Virus record (IMG/VR): IMGVR_UViG_3300009285_003361
Coordinates: 1-32,726 of that record
DNA from: a virus
Length of the DNA stretch: 32,726 nt
Strand: one strand, 5' to 3'
Notes under the pieces: generated by a model
Seen by the model: the letters and a program-made list of their open reading frames with translations, nothing else
What the model was told of the DNA's origin: nothing
Database searches by the model: none
Part shown: positions 1 to 7,324 of the stretch, piece by piece
How the letters are laid out: the number at the start of each line of letters is the position of its first letter
Numbering within the stretch: position 1 is the first letter of the stretch
Position numbers and translations under genes: made by a program

Positions 1-99
1 AAGGAGCAGACCGAGGCCATCGCGCTCGAAGCGGTCAAACAGAACGGGTACGCGCTCCAATACGTCAAGGAGCAGACTTTTGGAAACAAGGAGAAATAA
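1..99 (+). CDS. DUF4116-like protein, C-terminal fragment
   Basis: Only the last 32 residues are in the window, since the reading frame is already open at base 1, and a TAA stop ends it at 99. The visible stretch IALEAVKQNGYALQYVKEQT matches the repeat unit of DUF4116 (an A-x-x-A-V-x-x-[DN]-G-x-A-L-x-[FY]-V pattern), known from phages, protists and bacteria and of unknown function. The next gene starts two bases after the stop, and its ribosome binding site (AAGGAG, 88-93) lies inside this gene, so the two are probably cotranscribed. The family call rests on one partial repeat. Confidence 0.6.
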   Translation, partial: KEQTEAIALEAVKQNGYALQYVKEQTFGNKEK

Positions 100-100
100 A

Positions 101-400
101 ATGGCAGAAGTGTTCGATGGTACACCCGCAATCGTCAATGTGACGATATCGGATCAGGAAAGCAAGCAGGTGTCGTATCATGTCGCAGGACGTGATCTGT
201 CAACAGTGGCCGAGGCTGTCAGGGCAGCTCTCACCGCAATCCCCGATGAGGAAGCATCCGCCAAGCCGAAGAAGGCCCGCAAGAAGCGCCGGACAAAGGC
301 TGAACTAGCGGCTGCCGCTGACTTGGCATCGGGAAGTGAACAGACTCCCGAACCGTCGCGCCGAAAAACTCCCAAGGAACCGGCAGGCTGGCCCGGTTGA
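101..400 (+). CDS. small hypothetical protein with basic C-terminal half
   Basis: This is a 99-residue protein starting at ATG 101, with AAGGAG at 88-93 as a well-spaced ribosome binding site. A TTG at 80 in the same frame lies upstream of that site and is not needed. Residues 1-50 look like a small alpha/beta fold, with alternating hydrophobics in IVNVTISDQES and a helix near RDLSTVAEAVRAALTAI. Residues 58-70 are a lysine and arginine cluster (KPKKARKKRRTK), and the tail is rich in proline and charge, so it is probably disordered and may contact nucleic acid. I do not recognise a family. Its position in the early-type rightward operon suggests an accessory or replication-related role. Confidence 0.7.
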   Translation: MAEVFDGTPAIVNVTISDQESKQVSYHVAGRDLSTVAEAVRAALTAIPDEEASAKPKKARKKRRTKAELAAAADLASGSEQTPEPSRRKTPKEPAGWPG

Positions 401-449
401 AGCAAACCCGTTCCCGGCGGGTAATCCGGGACAATTTTGAGGGGGAATC

Positions 450-776
450 ATGTCCTGGATAACAAAGGTCGTGACGGTATTGGCCGAAAATAAAAACAGG
501 GAAGGCGAGCTGAAATCAAAGTGGGAAATAACACGCCCTGAGAATGATGAAACAGGCAAGCACTTCGCGGAGGGATTGCAAAAAACCAGCTACTACATGA
601 AAGACGGAGAACTAAAGCGCGGGTATCCTCAACCATTAACAATATATGATTTGAAGTGGATCAAAAATAATTGGATAAAAATCCTTGAAGCCATTGATCC
701 GACTCCGGGCCAGCCCGCATCTCCCCCCGAGCCCGCATCTCCAACCGAGGCGGAGATAGAAGAAGTTCCTTTTTGA
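450..776 (+). CDS. hypothetical protein with SSB-like acidic C-terminal tip
   Basis: This 108-residue protein starts at ATG 450 behind GAGGGGG (439-445). The first 75 residues form a compact region with several aromatic residues (W4, W25, Y48, Y49, W69, W74). A proline-rich linker follows (PTPGQPASPPEPASPTEAE), and the protein ends in EIEEVPF. A disordered linker followed by an acidic tip ending in P-F is the hallmark of bacterial single-stranded DNA-binding protein tails (E. coli SSB ends DDDIPF), which recruit replication and repair proteins. I cannot confirm an OB fold in the N-terminal part. It may be a divergent SSB or a protein mimicking the SSB tail. The next gene's binding site overlaps its stop codon. 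Confidence 0.7.
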   Translation: MSWITKVVTVLAENKNREGELKSKWEITRPENDETGKHFAEGLQKTSYYMKDGELKRGYPQPLTIYDLKWIKNNWIKILEAIDPTPGQPASPPEPASPTEAEIEEVPF

Positions 777-791
777 GTGGAGGACATAAAA

Positions 792-1094
792 ATGCCAATA
801 ACAAGCATCAAATCGGTTAACCGCATAGGTCTCAGCCGGCATGCGTTCTGGTTTTGCGTTGCCGCGCTCGCAATTTCCGCTCTTTTCGCGGCAAGCAAGC
901 ACCGCAACGACGCCTCGATCGCGGCCGACACCAAGCGCATCGCGGACGCGGCCGAGCGGATCAGCCCGTATGGCTACTACCGCTCGATCTCCTGCGACGG
1001 TGAGACTGGGGTGTCCTGCGCGAACATGTGGAAGTGCGTCTTGGAGCAGAAAGGGAAGGCTGCACCCGGGCCTTGCGGTCCAGATATACAATGA
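792..1094 (+). CDS. small single-pass membrane protein
   Basis: The start is ATG 792, preceded by GGAGG (779-783), giving 100 residues. A GTG five codons upstream would lie at the ribosome binding site and is unlikely to be used. A hydrophobic segment at about residues 18-34 (AFWFCVAALAISALFAAS) is followed by a charged helix, KRIADAAERI, and a C-terminal domain with four cysteines (ISCDG, VSCANMWKC, GPCGP). The arrangement suggests an N-terminal anchor or uncleaved signal with an exported, possibly disulfide-bonded, C-terminal domain. No family is recognised. Confidence 0.65.
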   Translation: MPITSIKSVNRIGLSRHAFWFCVAALAISALFAASKHRNDASIAADTKRIADAAERISPYGYYRSISCDGETGVSCANMWKCVLEQKGKAAPGPCGPDIQ

Positions 1095-1181
1095 GCATCA
1101 CGGGCCATCTTTACAACGAAATGGCAACGCAATCGTCCCATCATTCGCGGCCGAGTTCGTGAGGGCCTACATGGAGGCCGC

Positions 1182-2045
1182 GTGGCAGATGTAGTTCCTC
1201 AGGCCGTGCCTCCCACGCGCCCCGTCCTGCGCTGGCATGGTGGAAAATTTTTGCTGGCACCGTGGATTATTTCTCATTTCCCGGAGCATCGCATTTACAC
1301 GGAAGTTTTCGGTGGCGCTGCATCGGTCCTTTTGCGGAAGTCGCGCAGCTACGCGGAGGTCTACAACGATCTCGACGGCGAAGTCGTCAACCTATTCCGC
1401 GTCCTCCAAGATAAGGAGACCGCTGAGGAATTGCGTCGGCTTCTCGTGCTGACCCCCTTCTCCCGCGAGGAATTCAATCTGTCTTATGATCCGACCGGAG
1501 ACTCGGTTGAACGCGCCCGCCGGCTCGTCATCGTCGGCTTCATGGGATTCGGCTCCAACGGCCACAACACCGCCAGCAGGACCGGTTTCCGCACGAAGAC
1601 CGAGCGTTCGTATACGCTACCGGCGCATGACTGGGCGAACTGGCCCGATCAATTTCCCGCCTTTGTCGAGCGTCTCCGGGGCGTCATCATCGAGAACAAG
1701 GACGCATTCGAGGTCCTCGCGCAGCACGACACGCCGGCGACGCTCCACTATGTCGATCCGCCCTATGTTCACTCGACGCGGGGACTTGGCAGCAAACGCA
1801 TGTCGAACCAGCGCGATTACCGGCATGAGATGGACGACTCCGGGCACCGCCGGTTGGCCGCAATCCTCCATGGCTTGAAGGGGATGGTCGTCCTGTCCGG
1901 CTATCCATGCGCCCTCTATGATGAGTTATACATGGGATGGTATCGCGTCGCAAAGAGCACCCTAGCCGACGGGGCGCGCAAGCGCATCGAGGTCCTATGG
2001 ATGAACGACGCGGCAATGCGGAGTAGACAGGAATTGTTTGTATGA
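1182..2045 (+). CDS. D12-class N6-adenine DNA methyltransferase (Dam-like)
   Basis: This 287-residue protein has the signature of D12-class (Dam/DpnM-type) adenine methyltransferases, which transfer a methyl group from S-adenosylmethionine to the N6 of adenine in DNA. PVLRWHGGK at residues 14-22 corresponds to the N-terminal P-x-x-[KR]-W-x-G-G-K motif. YTEVFGGAASVLL (39-51) is the FxGG cofactor-binding motif, and DPPY (192-195) is the catalytic motif IV. The start is GTG 1182 behind GGAGG (1173-1177), a close spacing. The stop overlaps the next start as ATGA. Phage methyltransferases of this type usually protect the genome against host restriction or mark it for regulation. The target sequence cannot be read from the protein. 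Confidence 0.93.
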   Translation: MADVVPQAVPPTRPVLRWHGGKFLLAPWIISHFPEHRIYTEVFGGAASVLLRKSRSYAEVYNDLDGEVVNLFRVLQDKETAEELRRLLVLTPFSREEFNLSYDPTGDSVERARRLVIVGFMGFGSNGHNTASRTGFRTKTERSYTLPAHDWANWPDQFPAFVERLRGVIIENKDAFEVLAQHDTPATLHYVDPPYVHSTRGLGSKRMSNQRDYRHEMDDSGHRRLAAILHGLKGMVVLSGYPCALYDELYMGWYRVAKSTLADGARKRIEVLWMNDAAMRSRQELFV

Positions 2046-2248
2046 CCATTAACAAGCCCCGTGAAACAACTCTATGGTCTTGCCCGCTATGCCTTCGCAC
2101 GATCGGCCATCCCCCGCCTTGTTGGCGATGCGCCGAGAAACCGTATTCCCCCTTCAAGACGAGTTGGCAATGCTGGTTGGGTTGGCATGGGCCGAAAAAG
2201 TATTCCATGGGTGTCCGGTGGTGCCAGGAGTGCGGGAGGGATTCATAG
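2042..2248 (+). CDS. small zinc-binding protein
   Basis: This 68-residue protein is translationally coupled to the methyltransferase by an ATGA overlap. It carries CPLC at residues 14-17, CWRC at 27-30, a lone C44 and CQEC near 61-64, so it has three CxxC knuckles, and it is rich in tryptophan (five W). This is typical of small zinc-ribbon proteins encoded in phage early regions. The function is unknown; DNA, RNA or protein binding are all possible. Confidence 0.65.
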   Translation: MTINKPRETTLWSCPLCLRTIGHPPPCWRCAEKPYSPFKTSWQCWLGWHGPKKYSMGVRWCQECGRDS

Positions 2249-2249
2249 C

Positions 2250-2435
2250 ATGAAATGCCAAGCCCATGTCGTTCGACAGTACAGTCGCCCTGGCCCGTGC
2301 GAACAAGTAAAAGACGTGAAGATCGTGCGATGGGCGCCGACGCCATTACGGACCCAAGTATTCCGGCTCTGCGCTCCCCATCGAGCCTACCTTGAACGCC
2401 ATGGGAGGATGCCATGCTGTCCAAAACTCAATTAG
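2250..2435 (+). CDS. small Cys/His protein, hypothetical
   Basis: ATG 2250 is preceded by GGGAGGG (2234-2240) and gives 61 residues. The frame stays open upstream to 2061, but that part is an out-of-frame shadow of the preceding gene. Cysteines and histidines (MKCQAHVV, PGPCEQV, RLCAPHRAYL, PCCPK) could bind one metal ion, and the segment RLCAPHRAYLERHG resembles one half of a zinc site. The product is otherwise basic. It overlaps the next gene by 22 bases. No family is recognised. Confidence 0.55.
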   Translation: MKCQAHVVRQYSRPGPCEQVKDVKIVRWAPTPLRTQVFRLCAPHRAYLERHGRMPCCPKLN

Positions 2436-2671
2436 CCGCAAAGTGCCACAAGCGAACCATGTCCAGCCGGAAGAAACGCCGAGGAAAATTCGCGCGATTG
2501 GCTGGAGCATCTTCGGAATCGCGGGCTAGACGCCTTAAAGCGATCTCAGCGGCAAATGAGAGCCGCCGGCAGGTTCAGGAATCGCGCCGGCCGAATCCGG
2601 CCATACCCAAGCCTGCCCCGCGAGGTCTTTTAGGGCGCATAGGATCGTTTTTCCGGAGAAGAACACCCTAA
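2414..2671 (+). CDS. small, very basic protein
   Basis: This 85-residue protein starts at ATG 2414 behind GGGAGGA (2403-2409). It is extremely rich in arginine, lysine and serine (SSRKKRRGKF, RRLKAISAANESRR, SFFRRRTP) and has no hydrophobic core to speak of. It is likely disordered and able to bind nucleic acid. It is the last gene of this rightward block: only three bases separate its stop from the end of the convergent leftward gene at 2675, and I see no clear terminator hairpin between them. Confidence 0.55.
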   Translation: MLSKTQLAAKCHKRTMSSRKKRRGKFARLAGASSESRARRLKAISAANESRRQVQESRRPNPAIPKPAPRGLLGRIGSFFRRRTP

Positions 2672-2674
2672 CAG

Positions 2675-3181
2675 TCAAGGCTTCGGCGGCGCATCCGACG
2701 CAGGCGGGGAGCCCCCGGGCGCCGAGTCAATAGCCTTGCCCTCGTTCTCGAGCTCGGTGTCTACCGCATCGCCAAAAGCGGCCGCCGCCTCAGCCCAAGC
2801 TCCGGCCGTGCCAGCGAAAAACCCTGCGATCACAAGTAGGGGCGGTTTGATGATGCGGGGAGCCAGCGCAGCCAGGCGCAGGGGCAAGACCGCCATCCAG
2901 GCCCCGAAACGCGCGTAAACCTCCCGGCCGGTGCCTGGGTCCGGTATTTCGGCCTCCAGGAAGGCCAAAACCGCCCGTAGGAGGGCTTTTCGGTGCGGCT
3001 GCGCGGGATCGGCCACCCAGGGGCTCTTGCGGGCCGCCTCAAGCACATTGTGGAGGAACGGCACGATCAGTCTAGGCCCGAAATGGACGACCATTTTCAA
3101 GCCGAACAGGAAGACTCCCCCGGTCACAAGCACGTCTAGGTGCGATTGGATCAACGGCCACAGCTTCAACAGGTGTTCCAT
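2675..3181 (-). CDS. two-segment membrane protein at end of late operon, possible lysis protein
   Basis: ATG 3181 is preceded by GAGGAGGA. A TTG five codons upstream falls in the binding site and is rejected. The 168-residue product has a hydrophobic stretch at about 14-33 (LDVLVTGGVFLFGLKMVVHF) and another at about 110-135 (PPLLVIAGFFAGTAGAWAEA), separated by a soluble helical region. The C-terminal tail (GGSPPASDAPPKP) is rich in proline and probably disordered. It is the last gene of the leftward region, four genes downstream of the endolysin, so a role in lysis (holin or pinholin regulator) is possible. No family is recognised. Confidence 0.65.
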   Translation of the reverse strand: MEHLLKLWPLIQSHLDVLVTGGVFLFGLKMVVHFGPRLIVPFLHNVLEAARKSPWVADPAQPHRKALLRAVLAFLEAEIPDPGTGREVYARFGAWMAVLPLRLAALAPRIIKPPLLVIAGFFAGTAGAWAEAAAAFGDAVDTELENEGKAIDSAPGGSPPASDAPPKP

Positions 3182-3182
3182 G

Positions 3183-3440
3183 TCAATCCTCCTCAAAACG
3201 CACTTCTTGCGTCCATATCACTGGAAGGCCCGCCAGGCGAAGCCCCTTGACCCTGGTGAGGCGCGGCAGGGCGGCGGGCCCCAGGGCCTTAACCCGGGCC
3301 TGAGCGCGCCACAGGCGATCGTAGGGCTCCGTGCGTATCTCCGGTTTGCAGACAAGCGGGCGCACCGCCTCGGGGACCAACCCGCCGAACCATCCGCCCG
3401 GGCAGTTATAGGCCAAAAAACTGACTAAAAACCAAGTCAT
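3183..3440 (-). CDS. small hypothetical protein with hydrophobic N-terminus
   Basis: This 85-residue protein starts at ATG 3440, overlapping the preceding stop as ATGA, and stops one base before the next gene. The N-terminus (MTWFLVSFLAYNCPGG) is a short hydrophobic segment ending in a cysteine, so it could be an anchor or an atypical lipoprotein signal, although A-Y-N-C is a poor lipobox. The rest is basic and ends in WTQEVRFEED. Its place just after the endolysin, among tiny overlapping genes, is where phages keep spanins, but neither a lipobox nor a long coiled coil is convincing. Confidence 0.55.
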   Translation of the reverse strand: MTWFLVSFLAYNCPGGWFGGLVPEAVRPLVCKPEIRTEPYDRLWRAQARVKALGPAALPRLTRVKGLRLAGLPVIWTQEVRFEED

Positions 3441-3619
3441 TTCAGGGGCTCCACAAATCTATGATCGTTGCCGCGGCGATGGAATTTCCTGGCTTTCCCG
3501 CAACCTGGCTTGCTTGCGGTTCCGCATTTGTCGTTGCCACCATCCAATCCGTTGAACTCAATCCGGATGCTGACCCCCCGGCCCCACAGCGACGACCAGA
3601 GCGCGCGGATTGCTTTCAC
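3437..3619 (-). CDS. tiny basic hypothetical protein
   Basis: This 60-residue frame starts with GTG 3619, which overlaps the preceding stop as GTGA, and ends in an ATGA overlap with the next gene. The double coupling is the main support. The product is basic and has two cysteines (NDKCGTASKPGCGKARKF). I see no domain. It could be a linker frame kept only for coupling, and I would not assign a function. Confidence 0.45.
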   Translation of the reverse strand: MKAIRALWSSLWGRGVSIRIEFNGLDGGNDKCGTASKPGCGKARKFHRRGNDHRFVEPLK

Positions 3620-3804
3620 TTCTTAATATGCTCCGCATGTTCGTCGATCAGCCGGTCTCGCACGGCACCGGGGGCCTTGCCCGCGCACTCGTCTCGCGGC
3701 ACTTCAAACATTTTTCCGCATTCGCACTTGGCTCGCGTCATCGCCATCCAAATAAGCGCGTGGTTTTCCCGCCTCGGTTTTTCAAGCATGAGGATTTTCG
3801 CCAT
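3616..3804 (-). CDS. small CxCG protein, hypothetical
   Basis: The frame is 62 residues from ATG 3804. An alternative start, ATG 3747 (giving MAMTRAKCECGKMFEVP), would avoid the 23-base overlap with the endolysin gene. Neither start has a strong ribosome binding site. The CECG motif with a later DECAGK resembles half of a small zinc ribbon, and the C-terminus is a charged helix, VRDRLIDEHAEHIKK. It is coupled to the next gene by GTGA. Confidence 0.5.
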   Translation of the reverse strand: MAKILMLEKPRRENHALIWMAMTRAKCECGKMFEVPRDECAGKAPGAVRDRLIDEHAEHIKK

Positions 3805-4318
3805 GCGTCAAAGCCGGCATGGCGATTTTTTCGGATAGAGTGAATCGTCCATCCTTCATGGACAACACTTCCCCGCATCGTTCGATGGCTCGGTACGGCG
3901 CGCCAAGACTGATATGCACCCACCAAACGCGCCCCTCGCGCCCCGCTTGGCTCTCAACGATGAGCTGCCCGAATTTGAGCTTGCCGATTCGCGCGGCCGT
4001 GGCGATCTTCCGCCAGGCTTCGGTCACGGTCGTTTCGGTGTCGGGCCCGGCCGGCGACCAGTCCGCGGCTTCGCATTTAAGATGCTGGCTCCTGACGCTG
4101 CCTCCGACCCTGGCATTGAGCGCCAGATAACGCCGGGCGGAATGCACGTCGATATCGCGTCCCAGGATGGACCGGCACGTTTCAAGAAGATCGGCTAATT
4201 CGCGGAGTTTGCGTTCTTCCTCGTCCGTGATATGCCGGTTTTCTTCTTGCAGGTCCACGTGGTCGGTGCGCGTCAACACAAACAGGCTGAAATGCGGGCT
4301 TAACTGGCGGTCAGTCAT
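3782..4318 (-). CDS. M15-family peptidase, phage endolysin
   Basis: This 178-residue protein matches the peptidase M15_3 (D-Ala-D-Ala carboxypeptidase-like) endolysins that cut peptidoglycan cross-links at the end of infection. It opens with the usual LSPHFSLFVLTRTDH. LALNARVGGS (65-74) precedes SQHLKCEAADW (77-87), in which H79 and D86 are the expected zinc ligands, and WVHISL (134-139) supplies the third ligand, H135. The family motif SxHxxGxAxD has glycine replaced by C82 here. ATG 4318 with GAGGAAA upstream is preferred over a TTG seven codons earlier. A holin-like gene lies two bases upstream, forming a lysis cassette. There is no signal peptide, so access to the wall would need the holin. 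Confidence 0.88.
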   Translation of the reverse strand: MTDRQLSPHFSLFVLTRTDHVDLQEENRHITDEEERKLRELADLLETCRSILGRDIDVHSARRYLALNARVGGSVRSQHLKCEAADWSPAGPDTETTVTEAWRKIATAARIGKLKFGQLIVESQAGREGRVWWVHISLGAPYRAIERCGEVLSMKDGRFTLSEKIAMPALTHGENPHA

Positions 4319-4319
4319 C

Positions 4320-4589
4320 TCAGTGTTTCCTCGCCTCAAAAAGTGCCAGGGCTCCGGCTATCACCAGTCCGGCCCACGCGACCAAAGATGACAGCGCGCC
4401 ATCCGCCGCCTTGCGTCCGTGGGCCTCGGCACTCTCCTTATGCTCGGCGAGATCAATGGCGACGAGTTTGACGTTGGAGCTGACCGCGTTGATGTGGTCG
4501 CGCATGTTCTCCTGTTGGGATAACATCAACTTTTCTAACCCCTCAAACTTGGCGTCAAAATAAGATCGGTCAAATGACTCGCGTTCCAT
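4320..4589 (-). CDS. holin-like protein with coiled coil and C-terminal membrane segment
   Basis: From ATG 4589 the product is 89 residues. A charged helical region (about 1-65, for example FEGLEKLMLSQQENMRDHIN, with heptad-like spacing) is followed by one membrane segment near the C-terminus (LSSLVAWAGLVIAGALALFE) and a short basic tail. This layout is that of XhlA-type hemolysin/holin accessory proteins, and the gene sits immediately before the endolysin. ATG 4589 overlaps the end of the preceding gene, and its binding site is weak. A longer reading from 4637 would overlap that gene further and is not favoured. Confidence 0.65.
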   Translation of the reverse strand: MERESFDRSYFDAKFEGLEKLMLSQQENMRDHINAVSSNVKLVAIDLAEHKESAEAHGRKAADGALSSLVAWAGLVIAGALALFEARKH

Positions 4590-4591
4590 GG

Positions 4592-5089
4592 CTACTTGAT
4601 GAGACTCCCGAGCCTGACACTCGCCGTAGCCCGCCACGCGCCCGGATCAAGCGGCTTCCATGCCCGCGCCTGTTGCCAGTCAAGCGGGATCACCGGGCCG
4701 ATGCCGAAGAAGATGGGCGGGAACTTCGACGCCGTGATATATTTCTGCGCCCATGGCGTTGAGAGGATTTTATGCGTCAGGTAGGTCGGGTCGATCGTGA
4801 GTGGCATGACGAACCCCGCGACTTTCTCGTTCTTGCGCGCTTCCCACCCGACATTGACGAATTCCATGAAGTCGCGGCCGCTGGCGTCGTGGAGCGAATA
4901 GATGGCGAGGTAGTTGACCGTGCCGACCCGGCCGTCCATTCCGAGGCTGCCGCCGATCTTCATTTCCTTGGCCTTGCCGACCGCCAGGTCTATGAGGCTT
5001 TGCGGGCCCGGTCCCGGATCAGGTGAGACTTGCGCCTGCGCGCCGATGACTGAGAACAGCAGAACGACCGTCAAGATACTGTGTTTCAT
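4592..5089 (-). CDS. exported hypothetical protein
   Basis: This 165-residue protein has a textbook Sec signal peptide: a basic start MKHS, the hydrophobic ILTVVLLFSVIGA, and a likely cut after A-Q-A (residue 19). The start is secure, since AAGGAGG lies seven bases upstream of ATG 5089. The mature part contains glycine-rich strand-like segments (KIGGSLGMDGRVGTVNYLAI) and alternating hydrophobics, and ends with ATASVRLGSLIK, so a beta-rich fold is likely, although no family is recognised. I found no cysteine. It lies between the fibre gene and the lysis cassette, so it may be a virion or periplasmic factor. Confidence 0.75.
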   Translation of the reverse strand: MKHSILTVVLLFSVIGAQAQVSPDPGPGPQSLIDLAVGKAKEMKIGGSLGMDGRVGTVNYLAIYSLHDASGRDFMEFVNVGWEARKNEKVAGFVMPLTIDPTYLTHKILSTPWAQKYITASKFPPIFFGIGPVIPLDWQQARAWKPLDPGAWRATASVRLGSLIK

Positions 5090-5101
5090 AAGCCTCCTTG
5101 G

Positions 5102-7324
5102 TTAATACTCCTGCACGCCAAATTGGGACACAGTCGCGAAGAAATTGTTGTAGCCGCACTTCGTCGCTCCCATGATAGTGAGAGTCTGCCCCGCGTTATA
5201 GACCGCCGCCGTCAAACAGAAACTATGGCTTCCAGACGCTAGAGTGACGCGGTAAGACATCGAGATCGAATCGCAAAAACCTCCGCTCTTGTTGTTCCAC
5301 GTTGTTCCTCCGGCCGTCGCGTTCCATCGCGCATCCGCATAGCCTCCATCAACAAGGAATCCGATGGAGGCTTCGGAATTGTATGAGCCTATTTGTGCCG
5401 CCCCGCTGAAGCTGACTTGTAATGTACAAGTACCCGCGCAAGTTACGGTCACGGTCGAGGATGGAGCGCAGGCCACTAAACTGGTTTGACTTGTTGACCA
5501 TGCAGGGACATAAGTAAAACTTGATACTTTAGCGGCAGCACCACCCCCGCCGCCGGCCGGCGAAGTGCTGGTAACTGTCCCGTCCGGCCATCGTAGCGTA
5601 GACCCGTTCTCCATGTAGAACTGCCCGGCCAGAAGATGGATTCCGCTTGACGTAGTGAGACTGTATGGGGCGGCCCCTCCCCCGGTCAAAGTGGCGCTGG
5701 CGGCCGAGAGCGCGCCAGTAAGTGCTGCCGTCGCGGCCGCAAGTCCATAGGTCGCAGTGTAATCCGGGGCGGCCACAAGCCCGGTAAACGTGGCTCCGGT
5801 CAGGTTGGCTTTCAAGGCGAGTTGGTCGAAGGCAGCATCCGAAGTGATCGGATTTGTCGAGCCGTTCGTCGCCGCCGTCTCAATCCAGGCCGGCTGGCAG
5901 GTGCCTGCGGCGTTGATCCCGCGGCAAACGTAGCCCGACGCCGCATCTGCCGGGTCGGCGGCTAGGGCGGTTGCTGTTTCAGCGTTTCCAATGGTCACGG
6001 ATGATACGCTGGTAATTCTCCCATCTGGCCCGAAAGTCGTGCGGCAAGATGTGGTCGCATCACCGCAGGTAGCCGGCGCGATGACGGCGGCCACGCTTGA
6101 GGCGATCACGTCCGTATCCAAGATTCCCGCCGCGATGTTCGCGGCCGCGACTCCATCCCCTACTTTGGAGCCCGTGAGAGAGCCGTCCGCGAGATCCGTC
6201 AGGTCCGCGTCGAGGTCTTGTTTCGACGCGAGAGCCGTAGTGATCGTCGAAAGATTCACTTGAGCCGGTGTATCTCTGTCCACCTTCAAGGCAAGCGCGG
6301 TTGTTATGGTCGAGAGGTTCACCTGCGCGGGAGTGTCCCGGTCAACTTTGAGATTGAGGGCGGTCGTCACGGTGGACAAGTTGACTTGGGCCGGAGTATC
6401 CCTATCAACTTTCAGGTTTAGAGCTGTGGTGATGGTGGAAAGATTGATGGATGCCGCAGGAACCACGCCGGAGAGATTAGCGAGCGTCACGAATCCTTGT
6501 TTAGTCACGCTTGATGGATCGAGTTGCTGATTGAGGACATACCCACCGGAGCCAAGAATGGCGACAGATGACGGGTTGACGCCCGCGACATTGCTGGATG
6601 AACCATCCCCGATCATGGAAGCGTTGATGGCAATCGTCGCTCCTGCCGCGCCGGTCGGGCCGGTGGCGCCGGTCGGGCCTATCCCCGTGGCGATCTCCTC
6701 GACGCTGAACTGACAAATCCTGGTATTACAGTTCAACCGGGCAGTGCTGCCGTCCGTAATCATCCCCATGCACCAACTATGGGTGCCGGCTACCGGCGCG
6801 TTTTGGGTGACGTGGACGAATCCCCCGTTCTGACTCGCGCCTACCGGGTTGTTATCCTGGCTTCGGATAAAACCGACAGTTGCGCTCTGGCCGTCGAAGA
6901 AAGCACCGTCTTGCAGAACGATTATACTCTGAACTTGGCTGGCACTGTCATTTTCGAGATCACCACTGTAGGTTATCCGCACCTTATTGCCGACCGTCGT
7001 CATCGTCAATGTTGAGACAGCGGCAAGGCAGCCGGACCATGAAGTGTTAGTTGCCGTGATGCTGGTAGCTGGATAAGTGAAGGAAGATACGACCGTCACG
7101 GACGCGGCGGGCGCAGTCGTTTGGCAAGTGCCATCAGCAAAGCATAGAGATCCGTTGATGGTGCCGCCATTCGTGAGGTCAATTTTTCTGATCCCGCCTG
7201 CCAATGCCCGCGAATTTTCGTTAAGAGCGCCCACGTCGCGGAGGTCTTTAACTTCACGGTTGTAAAAAGGCGGTTCGACTGCTGATGCTTGGAGTGCAAG
7301 CAGCAGCAGGATGCCGTTCATCAT
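5102..7324 (-). CDS. exported fibre-like protein with collagen-like and 21-residue repeats
   Basis: This 740-residue protein starts at ATG 7324, coupled as ATGA to the preceding gene. The N-terminus MMNGILLLLALQASAVEPP reads as a signal peptide, though without a basic n-region. The head region has alternating Cys and beta strands. A short collagen-like GPTGATGPTGAAG sits near residue 220. About four 21-residue repeats built on DRDTPAQVNLST and TTALNLKV follow, then a beta-rich C-terminal domain ending in QFGVQEY. By my count there are 16 cysteines, several in close pairs (GYVCRG/GTCQPAW, CAGTC). The layout resembles trimeric phage fibres and adhesins, so host receptor binding is the likely role. 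Export of a fibre is unusual (see findings). Confidence 0.78.
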   Translation of the reverse strand: MMNGILLLLALQASAVEPPFYNREVKDLRDVGALNENSRALAGGIRKIDLTNGGTINGSLCFADGTCQTTAPAASVTVVSSFTYPATSITATNTSWSGCLAAVSTLTMTTVGNKVRITYSGDLENDSASQVQSIIVLQDGAFFDGQSATVGFIRSQDNNPVGASQNGGFVHVTQNAPVAGTHSWCMGMITDGSTARLNCNTRICQFSVEEIATGIGPTGATGPTGAAGATIAINASMIGDGSSSNVAGVNPSSVAILGSGGYVLNQQLDPSSVTKQGFVTLANLSGVVPAASINLSTITTALNLKVDRDTPAQVNLSTVTTALNLKVDRDTPAQVNLSTITTALALKVDRDTPAQVNLSTITTALASKQDLDADLTDLADGSLTGSKVGDGVAAANIAAGILDTDVIASSVAAVIAPATCGDATTSCRTTFGPDGRITSVSSVTIGNAETATALAADPADAASGYVCRGINAAGTCQPAWIETAATNGSTNPITSDAAFDQLALKANLTGATFTGLVAAPDYTATYGLAAATAALTGALSAASATLTGGGAAPYSLTTSSGIHLLAGQFYMENGSTLRWPDGTVTSTSPAGGGGGAAAKVSSFTYVPAWSTSQTSLVACAPSSTVTVTCAGTCTLQVSFSGAAQIGSYNSEASIGFLVDGGYADARWNATAGGTTWNNKSGGFCDSISMSYRVTLASGSHSFCLTAAVYNAGQTLTIMGATKCGYNNFFATVSQFGVQEY
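6235..6440 (-). repeat. 63-bp tandem coding repeats in fibre gene
   Basis: Three near-identical units and a partial fourth, with period 63 bases, encode the 21-residue unit containing DRDTPAQVNLST. On the + strand the equivalent positions 6271-6280, 6334-6343 and 6397-6406 read tatctctgtc, tgtcccggtc and tatccctatc. Differences fall largely at third codon positions, so the protein repeat is under selection. The regular heptad-like spacing suggests a trimeric coiled-coil or beta-helical shaft. Confidence 0.85.

Noticed and set aside
1091-1162. 23-codon frame in an ATGA overlap with the membrane protein gene
   Set aside because: It is too short, has no recognisable pattern and is supported only by the overlap. 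It may be a spacer before the methyltransferase.
841-1194. Alternative frame over the small membrane protein gene
   Set aside because: Its first two-thirds are a shadow of the gene at 792-1094. The last part has no start codon of its own.
1687-2424. Leftward 245-residue frame over the methyltransferase end
   Set aside because: It is low in coding character and covers the D12 methyltransferase and the coupled zinc gene on the other strand.
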